Assembly (NCBI GenBank): GCA_031002005.1 | Contig: CM061914.1 | Coordinates: 14,494,148-14,558,147 of the forward strand | DNA: 64,000 bases | From: Vandiemenella viatica | Taxonomy: Eukaryota > Arthropoda > Insecta > Orthoptera > Morabidae | Direction of reading: 5' to 3' | Shown: piece by piece, positions 26,401-38,400 of the stretch | How positions within the stretch are numbered: position 1 is the stretch's first letter | How the letters are laid out: each line of letters starts with the position of its first letter | Made by a program: the position numbers and the translations under genes | The notes under the pieces: model-generated | Seen by the model: only the letters and a program-made list of their open reading frames with translations | The model's database searches: none | Told to the model about the DNA's origin: nothing

Positions 26401-29400
26401 CATTTGGGACGCCGCAATGAGATCTTGCACCACCTGTAAAACTTCCTAGGGCAGCCTCTGTCTGCAGACACTCTTGGAATTAAAAGATTTGGCCTGAATG
26501 CTTAACATCATACTACAAGGATAGAGGACTTAACATAACTGTTCCATTATCACATTGGATTATGGAAAAGCAATTAAACTATTTTTTAAAAAAATATTCT
26601 GATGGCATCAGAAGAATTATTGTTCAGTACATACACCACTTTAATTGAAAAAGAGTGTACCAATAAATGAAAATATTGAAATCTGGAAGACAAATCATAA
26701 TAAATGAACACCAATATATGAATTTTCAATGCATGTAAAACACTGAGAAAATCAAATGGTGACATTACTGCTGAATTCTTCATTTGCCACGGTTTTGTAT
26801 TCTTTGCGACCTTGAATACAGAGCTGGTTTATAAAGCTAACAAGTAGTGGCAGTCTTCTGTAGGGATTATTAGAAATGAAGGTGATGATTTTCTTCATCA
26901 ATTAATGGCAGGAAAATAGTCATGGAAGCAATTCTTGAAATGAGTAATACTGCTTCAGAATAACGATCACCCTCAGCATTGCTATGAATATGGTGAATGT
27001 TTCAAATTTTTCCTGTTGGAGCAACAAGTTCACACTTGGTATCACTGGACTATCACTTATTTGTATCTTTGAAGAAATTTGGAGATGCAAAGAGCTGCAT
27101 AAACTGAACACAGCCAAAATCTGATTTCTCAAAAGCTTATAGATTGTGTCAATAAATGACGGCAAACACTTTCCATAAGTTCCCCTGAAAAAAAGTTAGT
27201 ATAAAGTAACTATTATTTAATTATTTTTCACCCTACTAGATAATTTGTTCTTCTTTTCTTCAATTGTAGGCTAAAGTCTGTTTCTTTTTTGTTTCTCTGT
27301 CTCCTTTTTATTCACCTTATAACCGTTTGCAGAACTCACTTTTCAGATTTTTAATGGCCTGTTCCTTAGAGGTTTAGTTTTTTTTGGTATAGTTAACACA
27401 CTGATGGTATGTACTGTAACACAAAGCCAAACATTTTTTAACAACAGGGCATATATATACCAGATATAAAGAAAGAAACCATTGAAATCCTCTCGGGTGT
27501 CCAGCCAGATGGCGTTGTACAATGAAACCATTGTTTAACACAGATTTGGAGAACAAACATAAATAATTCTAGTGTACTTGACTGAATATTTACATTTCAC
27601 AGTTAGAAACTTTTAATTATTAATAATATTAATACTAAGAAAAGTTTAGGAACTCCACACAATGTGACACATTCTCAATATTGTTGTCACATTTTCAATC
27701 AAATTAGTAAGTTCTAAAAACTGTCCACTTTTATCATAAACTATAAAAAGGCCCACCTGAATAGCAGAGCATGTAAATTGCCTACACACTAAATCAGGGA
27801 GGTACAAATGGACGATGTTTGATCAACCATACCAATTGTTATCAGCCCATACCGTGGCCTTTTCTACAATAAATCCCTCATATAATGATTATACAGTATG
27901 AGTAAAATACCCATTGTATGTGTTTTAATAGATTATTTTTTGTTATGATATATTTAATTTAGTTGAGATAAATTTTTGCCTGCATACCACCTTTCTCAGC
28001 TTCGTGATTTATGGACCACAGGTTGATTACAGGTGATCTAAGCAAATGCTGGGATGGTCTTTAATCTCCACCTCATAAATTACACATTTTGCAAACAAAA
28101 ATACACTTATCTTACACAACACAACTTACACATTTCACGGACAGGTGGCAACACAAACATTCTGCCAGGATCTCGTAAATCCGGTTCTAAATACTGGTAA
28201 GGCACATGCCCCCTACTCATGGTTCACACTGGCTGCCTGTGTAAACATGTGACTCATGGTCACATTTTCTTCTCTGGCTTCATCAAAGAAGCAAATATAA
28301 AACAAGTAAAGTATGATACAGATACATATCTGCATATGTTCATTTCCTTAAAAAAAAAAAAAAAAAAAATGATTCTAAAAAGGTGAAATTAATTTTAACA
28401 GCCTGACATCTTGGTTCTAACCAGTTTGGATGATAGCCGCTTGCCTCAAGCTCCAGTCCCTGGAGTAGCAGCCGAAGACCGTAAGCTGTGCAACCTGGAG
28501 CCCAGTGCAGTCCTTCTGTTTGGCGAAGGGTTCTGCAAGTAGAATCGTCCAACCCTGGCATCCTGGAAGGACAGTTACTTGAAAATGGTTTTGTAATAGC
28601 TATTGGGAATCATAGTTCAGATATAAAGTCTCCTCTTGGCATGAATCTTGTTTTCCAAGGTGAAGAAAAGGACATCAAAATTTCACTCTTCAAAAAGGTA
28701 AGTCCGTGATAATTTCTTCATATTTCCTCGTTTAGTCTTGTTTAGCGGTACAAATAAAATGAGTTTTATTTCAAGTAATATCCTTGATGCATGACTGATT
28801 AACAAAACCTGTGTTTATTTTTCTTTAGTGTTTACTTCATTCAATAATCACACATGGACAACATAATTAATCTATCATGCAGAACAATTAGAGACAAAGC
28901 TAAATTATCAATAGTTTATTCATGTTTGTGTGAAACATAAAATGGTCAAAGACAATAATAAATGTGTATAAAATTACATGATACTGGAAATAAAATATAA
29001 TGATTGGATTTTTTTTAAGTTAGGAAACATTAACATCATTTTTCAAATTATTGAAGGATATAGCAGCATGTAAATAAAGAGGAAGTCACAAATATGAAAT
29101 ATTTGTAACTTGATCCTCTGTCACAGCACGTGATGCACATTTGCCTTTCTGCTGATACACGTTTTATATTTGAAAATTCCATCCTGTCATATAGCCATGC
29201 TTGCTACTACTGAACCTGACCGTGTTGGTACCTTTAAAGGATGCTTGCATTGATTTGTTATTTGGCTGCCAAACCATTGTTATTACCCCCAATAGTTGAA
29301 GCGTTATGGAATAAAAGAGTTCTTGCTTAGACAAAGTTTATATTCTTGAAATCTGAGAGTAAAAGTTGAGGTACCAGAAAGATAAGGCATCGATATTATC

Positions 29401-32400
29401 GTCTCCTTGAATTAAGATTGCAGGTTGACGTCACTCACACACACTGATGGCAGAAAAAACATTCAATGGCATCCCGGAATAGAATCGGAGTCCACTGTCC
29501 TGATCGTTAATAGAAAGTTTATAACAACTAGAATTTTTCAAACTTCCATATTTCACCACTAATAAAAATCTTTAAAGTCCATAGCCTGATGGTTTGTTGC
29601 CCATCACGTAGCACTTCTCGCTATGATTGCCTGCTTATAACATGGTTGTGTTCAGAGCTGAAAAGTGCTTTATTATTATGAAAATGATTATAAAAGTTAT
29701 TTTCTATATGAATTATGTGCGACCAGCCTCTTGCTAAACAGTTTAGGGAAGGTAATAGATATATAACAATCCTTATCAATTTGTTTGTAGTTTTCTGTTA
29801 CTGCTTCGGTCTGCTACATCTTTGATATGGAATAGACCCTCTTCTATTCTTACTCAAATTGAATAACTACATAGCATGTTATACAACAGCCTATATTCAT
29901 GTGTGTCAGTACTTTATTTTTTTCTAATGTACTGGAAAAGTAAGTAATAGTGAAAGGTTAAACAGAACATAGCAGCATTATTCATAAATCAGGACTTACA
30001 TACATACAACAGGTCACTGTTTAAGTTAAGAAATTAATATTAATAACTTTTTTCAGAGCTTAGACTTCAAGATAGCAGCAGTTATAAAGGCAACAGGGTC
30101 AAATTTTGATTGGATAAAACATCTGCAGGAAGCATTGAGAGAGAGCAGATCTAAGGATCGTGTGTTGTTGGTGTCTCAAGGTGAAAGAACATCAGGTGTA
30201 CTTGGTCTGTTCAACTGCCTCAGGAAAGAGGCCAGAGGCGACCAAGTCAGGTTAGTTAGCTGATACAAAACATTTTCTGAGAAAGTAAAATTGAAATAAA
30301 AACAGAATAAAAATAAAGACAGTGTAAAAGAATGTCAATGACCTAATGGTCCTAATAATTTTATGTCCGACAAAAAAAAATAGTATAGAGAAAGTAATAA
30401 TAATAATATTTAAGAAGGAAAATTCAAATTAAAAGAAAATTACAAATAACAATAAAAGTGATGGGTTTACTCATCACTTTGTTATTGTATTTATTTGTTA
30501 TTTGTATTGTTATTTATAATTACTGGACATTAAAGCCAGGCTGATATCTGGCATCAAGGATATGTTCTTGTTTATGGAGTTATGGAGGAGGTGTGGTAGT
30601 GTCTGAAAAGACTCTGGTTGTATTAACTGTATAGCAGTTGTTGAAGTTATGGGAATTGTCATGGATAACCAGTGGATAGTATAGGTTATTAGTGCAAACA
30701 GTTTGACCATGGCCATTCATCTTGATGTATAGGCATGTGAGGTGATACGTGAGATGTGTTGTAGTGTAAATGGCACGCCCTATAATGGGAAGGTTTTCGC
30801 TGAGATAGAATGAAAGTAGGTGGTTGTGACTGAGTGCAGGTATTTGCAGAAGCAGATCCTTTTTAGATGGTGAGTAGTCTGCTATGTGGGAAGGCAAGGC
30901 AATGGGAAGAGCAATGTAGCAAGTCACGTGCATGAAGTGGGATCTGGTTAGAAGATGTGAGACCAGGAGAGAACTTAAGGTGAACATTGTTTTATATTAG
31001 CTTTTGGTGGTACAGGATAGGAGATGTGGAATGAGTGGCAGATCATGATATGAGCGGTTTGTTTTTGTACAAGGTTGTGACATTGCTTTCGGCCTTTTTG
31101 TGAATATAGCTTGTTACTTTGGACGACTAGTAAGCCACATAAATACACTCCTGGAAATTGAAATAAGAACACCATACTAGCTCCGGACACTACGAGAGGG
31201 CTGTACAAGTAATGATCAAATGCACGGCACAGCGGACACACCAGGAACAGCAGTGTTGGCCGTCGAAGGGCGCTAGCTGCGCAGCGGTTGGGCACCGCCG
31301 CAGTCAATGTCAGCCAGTTTGCTGTGGCATACGGAGCTCCATCTCAGTCTTTAACACTGGTAGCATGCCGCGACAGCGTGTACGTGAACCGTATGTGCAG
31401 TTGACGGACTTTGAGCGAGGGCGTATAAAGGGCATGCGGGAGGCCGGGTGGACGTACCGCCGAATTGCTCAACATGTGTGGCACGAGGTCTCCACAGTAC
31501 ATCGATGTTGTCGCCAGTGGTCAGCGGTGGTGCACATGCGCGTCGACCTGGGTCCGGACAGCAGCGACGCACGGACGCACGCCAAGACCGTCGCATCCTA
31601 CGCAGTGCCGTAGGGGACCGCACCGCCACTTCCCGGCAAATTAGGGACACTGTTGCTCCTGGGGTATCAGAGAGGACCATTCCCAACCGTCTCCATGAAG
31701 CTGGGCTACGGTCCCGGGCACCGTTAGGTCATCTTCCGCTCACGCCCCAACATCGTGCAGCCCGCCTCCAGTGGTGTCGCGACAGGCGTGTATGGAGGGA
31801 CGAATAGAGATGTGTCATCTTCAGTGATGAGAGTCGCTTCTGCCTTGGTGCCAATGATGGTCGTATGCGTGTTTGGCGCCGTGCAGGTGAGTGCCACAAT
31901 ACGACCGATGCACACAGGGCCAACACCAGGCATCATGGTGTGGGGAGCGATCTCCTACACTGGCTTTACACCTCTGGTGATCGTCGAGGGGACACTGAAC
32001 AGTGCACGGTACATTCAAACCGTCATCGAATCCATCGTTCTACCATTCCTAGACCAGCAAGGGAACATGCTGTTCCAACAGGACAATGCACGTCCACATG
32101 TATCACGTGCCACCCAACGTGCTCTAGAAGGTGTAAGTCAACTACCCTGGCCAGCGAGATCTCCGTATCTGTCCCCCATTGAGCATGTTTGGGACTGGAT
32201 GAAACGTCGTCTCACGTGGTCTGCACATCCAGCACGAATGCTGGTCCAGCTGAGGCGCCAGGTGGAAATGGCTTGGCATGCCGTTCCACAGGACCACATC
32301 CAGCACCTCTACGATCGTCTCCATGGGAGAATTGCAGCCTGCATTGCTGCGAAAGGAGGATATACACGGTACTAGTGCCGACATTGTGCATGCTCTGTTG

Positions 32401-35400
32401 CCTGTGTCTATGTGCCTATGGTTCTGTCTGTGTGATCATGTGTTGTATCAGACCCCAGGAATGTGTATATAAAGTTTCCCATTCCTGGGACAATGAATTC
32501 ACGGTGTTCTTATTTCAATTTCCAGGAGTGCACTTATAAGTTTATTCCTTAATGGTAACTTGCCATGTATCGGACTAATTCACTGCTTGTTATTGAACAT
32601 TCTCTAGCTGAAACTGCACTGTACTCAATCGCAGCAACCCATCCCTTCAAAAATTGTCCCTTTGGGATCAAAATCATTTCAGTCACCTATAACTGAGTTT
32701 TATTTCTTTCCTCACACTACTAAATGATATTTGTATAGTTATTGCCTTAAAGCAGTCACCTGATCGCATGTAATTCAATTAGAATATAGAGATAATTTTG
32801 CCACAAGTTCCCCCCGTGAAAATAGTCTATGCTAGAAACAAAACAAGAAGTTATAAGTAACTTAATTTATATTGTAAAACTTTGATGTTATTGCTGGTAT
32901 CAGGAAGATTGTACGTGAAATTTAATGAGTAAGGGCTTCAAAATCCTACACTTGTTGGAGAGACTTATGAGGAGTTGCATGAGAGAGGTAAAGGAACTGG
33001 GTTGCTAAACTTTGGTCAGACATCTGCTTGAATACGGTGGTGGAGTATGTGACCCACAGGAGTGGAGACGCTGCTAGATTCGTCTCTGGAAATTACTGTA
33101 GAACACAGTTGGTAACCACTATGCTAGAAGAGCTGGAATGGAATTCATTGGAAGACAGGAGGAGGCGAAGAGAGTCATGGCGGGTGTAAGAGACATCTAT
33201 TGGTGATGAGTAATGGAGAGATATTGCTGTAAGACTTAAGAATAATGAATGGAAGGGAAAAGAGGACCATGACCACAAGCTGGCACTCGATTTCAGGCAC
33301 AAAGGTTTGGGAAGATTTTCTTTCATAGGTAAGGTGGTCAGGGATTGGAATACGTTATCAACAGAAATTGTGAATAATTTACCAATTGAAATTTGTGGAG
33401 GAAGAAGTAGGTTGGTACATCCAGAGGAAAAAATTGATGTGTAGAGAAATTGCCACCAGATTGTATGCTCCATCACAATTAAATTATATCTCTGACTTTG
33501 GATCTTATATGAAGATCGCTGGTTACTGCACAAAAACACAGTCTACAATCACTGACTATCACTCATACTAATATTCATGAATCAAGACAATGTTTTTAAA
33601 TGAAATAAAAAAAGTTCATTCTCTGAAGAATATAAAAGCTTAGTGTATATGTTCTCAAGTCTATCATCAATGTCTCATATCTAAATAATTTACAAATCAC
33701 ATTTTGAAATTTACTAAACCTTGAAACTGCTTATCACAATGCTAATCGAGGTGGCGATGTGCTCACTACTAAAATTCCAGAAACTGATTGCTTGTAAGAA
33801 TAGTGACGCTTGGGCTTAAATAGCCTCCCATTGACACTACCTAGACTACTCCATGTTGCATCATACAATCCTGTGGAGTCCAGTCTCAGCCTGTTTCTGC
33901 GGTTACTAAGTTCAACGAATTATTACCAAATTTTTGTATATGATACATTGATTTTTCCTAAAACTTTTGTCGATGACAACTTTTATTGAGTTTCCATTAG
34001 TTTAACAGTTGACATTATTTTAACTACTTCAAAAAACTACAAATAACAACACATCATTCGTATGACATTATATACACTCTTCACTTTTAATTTACTGCAT
34101 TCGAAAGGTTGATATAGCATTAGAGATAGCCGCCAGACAAATAATTGTAAAGTTTTTTTTACCAAAGATGCCAGTTCTTAAATGAAAATGAATAGGATTG
34201 ATTTAATTAATACACTAGAGACATATTCTGCTCCAACAATGTCCACTACCATACACTGCATTTGCATATGAATAATCCTGGTTTTGCCTTGTATCTCGCA
34301 TATAGCATCTCAGTCGGTCATATACTTGGACTCGGTTGACGTGACTTGAACACCAAAATTCCATGGTAGCCACTATACGAACTATGTACTACAATCACCC
34401 CCGGTGTCATTCTATGATGCAACTGACCCATTCGCAAGAGACACAGGCAGAGTATGTTCTCTTGTTATAGGAAGTCTCCACTCCTTCAGATGGATGTCTA
34501 TTTTAGGGTTGTAACAGAGGTATTCATTCAATGAAAGTTTCACGGGAGTCCAGCCAGATGGAGTCATAAAACGAGGTAATCATTTCAGTGCTTGTCCACG
34601 GAAGAGGAAAAATAAATGTATTATTATTTAGGATTTAATATACTTGTTGAAAATATGCTTAAAATGAACGGTATATATATCTTCTTTTTTTTTTATCGAA
34701 AATTCTACATTTTACATAAGCATCATCCATTTCCATATAATACCAAAGTGTTTTTTTTTTGTTTTTTTTTATTTTGCATCATCTTTCAACGACAAAGAAA
34801 CAAGCACTGATTTCATAAGCAAATTAAATTGAATACCTAATCATGCACATGCCAACAAAACAATTTTTGTCATAAGAACTTGTGACTAAACTAATTTTAA
34901 GGACAAGCATGAGGCAACATAAGCACATTCACCACGCTTACCACCTGGCTTTTCTCCACTCTAACAGCATATTTACAGTCACACTTATAGGTTCTATGTG
35001 GGGGGACTACGTGCAGGATGTGTTGGATGTTGTTGAACTCCCAGGCCAGCTAAGATTAGTCCCTCCTGAATCTGATTGTGATTGGGGGAATCGTCCTATA
35101 AAGCATCCAACAAGTATGAAATGAAAACATTTACGTGCTGTTTTTATTTTATTTTACATATGATGCTATGAGAAAGACATTTACACAATTCAATTACAAT
35201 TAAACTGTACTCAATGAACATTCTAAACCAACATAGTTCAGTGGACAATGCCCGCAGCCGGCCACTGAGACAGGATCTCCAGTCACAACCACTACAACGT
35301 GACGTCGAGACGCTCCAACCAGACCACCGCCTCCGTAGTAGTCAAATTTAAGTCTTCCAGACTACCAGGAAAGGCACGCAGTGGACAGTCCTGCACAATC

Positions 35401-38400
35401 TGTGACACAGTTTGTAAAACCTCACTGCAGTCACAGTACGGAGAATCTGCCCAACCCCAGGTGTGGAGAGTTCGAGCAGTTTATACCGAACCACATCTAA
35501 TCCAATTTCATTTACACCAAATTGACTGCGTTAAGTTGAATCCTGGTAGTTTTAGCAGGGATTGGTAATTTGCACTATGCCCTGTGGTGTTGGTGATGTC
35601 CATTCCACTGTCCAGCTATCTGTAGGGCTGAAGGAGTTAGATGCTAGACTGACAGCAGTCTTCCAGGCAGGACGAAATGACTTCAGCCATGTTTTGTATT
35701 CTCTAACTTCTCCATGGATGGGAAGAGCCTCATTGTTCAAAATTTTCGACCATAGTTTTATTAGAATGTTTTGCGTTCTGATGTGAGGTGGCGGGATGTT
35801 GCTGAGCAGTGGCAGCCACTGAATAGGTGTAGATAGAATGAGCCAGTTATAATGCGCATTGTATGGTGAAGTTGAACGTCCACCAAGTTGGTGTGAGAGC
35901 TATTAAGCCATACGCTGGAGCAGTATTCAGCTGAGGAGTAAACCAATGCTAGGGCCGTTGTTCTTAATGTATTTACATCAGAAGCCCATGAATTTCCTGC
36001 CAGCTGTTGAAGTGCCAGGAGTGTAAATATGAAACCGGAATTTTTTGATCAAAAATACACGTTCATTGCATAAAAATGGTACAACATACCTTATTAAAAA
36101 TATTTTCCATTGCAAGATGTACATTTTTCCCATCTCTCTGGTAATTTATGAATGCCACGCCAAAAAAAATTTCTCTTTTGATGCAAACCAGTCATCAAGC
36201 CATTTTCGCACATTTTCGTAAGAAGTGAAGCGCTGCTCAGCGAGTGCGTGTCCCATCAATGCAAAGCGATAGTAATCCAATGGAGCTAAGTCAGGTGAGT
36301 AAGCCGCATGCGTCAGAATCTCCCAACTAAGTGACTCAATCATTTCCTTGACTGGTTTTGATGTGTGTGATGGTGCATTATCGTGAAGCAAAATCACTTT
36401 GTGTTGTCTTTTCTGGTATTCTGGTCGTTTTTCCCGCAATGCTTGGTTCAAATCGATCATTTGCTGTTGATAACGTTCACTATTAACAGTTTCACCAGGT
36501 TTTAGAAGCTCATAATAGACCACACCACTTTGATCCCACCAAACATATAGCATTGTCTTCTTCCCATAGCGATTTGGCCTTGAAACTGACGTTGACGGTT
36601 AACCTGGAGATACCTATGATTTTTTACGCTTAGGGTTCTCAAACTATATCCACTTTTCATCACCAGGCACATTTCTATGGAGAAATGATTTTCTTTTATA
36701 TGTGACGAGCACCATTTCACAAGTGGTTTGCTGTCTGTCAGTCAGTTAATGTGGAAGCCATTATCCCATCTTCTGGATTTTCCCCATCACTTTTAAATGT
36801 ATGGAAACAGCTTCCGGTGTAGCATTCAGCTGATCTGCAAGTTGTTGTTGAGTTTGAGCATCATCCTCATCCAACACTGCTTGCAACTCACTGTCTTCAA
36901 ACTTCTTCGGAGGTCTTCCACGGTCTTCATTGCTGATGTCAAAATCTCCACTTTTGCATTTTTTTAGACCACTCGAAACACTGTGTTTTACCGAGAGCAC
37001 ACTCACCGTAAGCTTCAACAAGCATTCGACGTGATTCTGCAGCAGTTTTCTTTAAATGAAAACAGAAAATCAACAATGTCCGCAAATTGTAGTTTGTGGG
37101 CAGAAAATTCGACATCTCCAACAGCGTTAAAAACTGCACTGTCGTATAAAACTTGCAATGTTGGGAGTTGAAAATCACAGTCGGCAAAAGAAACTGGCGA
37201 CAATTACGTGATCTGGCGGTAACTGCTTTGATAGCTACAGCCATCTATCGGCAAATTCCAGTTTCATATATACACACCTGGTAAGTGGTTCCGACTTTTA
37301 AGTTTGGCAGCTGTATTCTGAAGGTGCCTTTTGTAGGTTAGGGACCTGTCTAATGTCATGCCCAGGTATTTTTGGGGTACTGTTATACTTCAGCATCTAG
37401 TCTCTGAACAGTATATTTCAGTATATTTGGGTGGTAGTTCATATGTTTGTTGCTAAGATGGAATGTAGATATTTCTGTTTGCTGTGGACTGGGTTGAAGG
37501 TGCCACCTTCGAAAGTAGGCATCCAGTTCCTGAAGGTCATGAGTCAGGATTTCTTCAGCCTCCACAAAGTTAGTTCTGTGCACTGTAAGATTGATATCAT
37601 CAGGATATAAAAATTTGCGAGACCGTGTCTGGCAGGTCATGAGTATATAAATTGAAAAGTATAGGGGAGAGAACTGAGCCTTGTGGTAGACCATTGTTTA
37701 GCTTGCGAAATCTGCTCCTGCTGAGCTCAGTATGCACCTGGAACAGGCGGTTAGTTAACATGTTTTCTGGTAAGGAAATTATCTTTATGCAAGGAAATGC
37801 TTTGATCAGTTTGAGAAGGAGACCCTCTCTCCAAACTGTATCATATGCTGCCGAAAGATCTAGGAATACAGATACGTTCTTCATTTTCTTCTGATAACCT
37901 GCTTCCAAGTAGGTGGTAAGCGACAGGACCTGATCACTACAGTCCCGACCAGGATGGAATCCAGCTTGTTCAACAGGGATCAGAGCTTCGATTGCCGGAG
38001 CTAATCTGTTCAATATAATCCTAACCAGTAATTTGTAAGTGACACTGAGTAAGGCTATTAGATGGAAACTTTGTGGGAAAGTTGGATCTTTACCTGGTTT
38101 GAGTAAAGCAATGATTTTAGTTTGCTTGAAGATCTGAGGAAGCCTTCCAGATTGTAGTATGGAAGTGAAGAATGAGGCAAGCCAATGAGATGTAGCTGGT
38201 CCACAGTTTCTCAATAGTTCTGGACAAATCACATCTGATCTTGCAGATTTACCATTTCGAAGGGTCTTTAAACCGTTCTAAACCTGTTGTGAGAAATTAC
38301 AAGTGAAGAGGTCCGGTTGAAACATGTTACGGTGCCCATTGGAGGAACATAAATGGGCAAGTGCATCTGACGGTAGTCCTACAGGGAAGCAGGACTGTTA

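Larger units (their letters stand above)
35300..38232 (-). pseudogene. LINE C reverse transcriptase, decayed
   Basis: Blocks in order on the minus strand: LKPGKDPTFPQSFHLIALLS, then EQAGFHPGRDCSDQVLSLTT, VFLDLSAAYDTVWREGLLLK and LNNGLPQGSVLSPILFNLYT. The catalytic box reads YPDD (37620 region) where YADD is usual, so one residue next to the catalytic Asp pair is changed. After the mariner the thumb-like block VYSSAEYCSSVWLNSSHTNL follows. Frame breaks occur near 37620-37690 and elsewhere. Confidence 0.75.
35140..38300 (-). mobile_element. Non-LTR retrotransposon (LINE C), split by a mariner
   Basis: A minus-strand LINE whose reverse transcriptase runs from about 38300 down to 37290. It is interrupted by a mariner at 36015-37281 and resumes from 36014 to about 35300. 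The C-terminal region near 35480-35330 has SPYCDCSEVLQTVSQIVQDC, a Cys/His zinc-binding end common in jockey-like LINEs. The 5' half (endonuclease and ORF1) is missing. The 3' boundary near 35140 is approximate. Confidence 0.75.

Noticed and set aside
28488..28709. A separate small gene starting near 28488
   Set aside because: Its C-terminal part is FASN exon 6 and its start is the alternate frame of the first half of the same exon.
31351..31936. Minus-strand and alternate-frame open frames over the Tc1 element
   Set aside because: They are shadows of the GC-rich transposase coding sequence.
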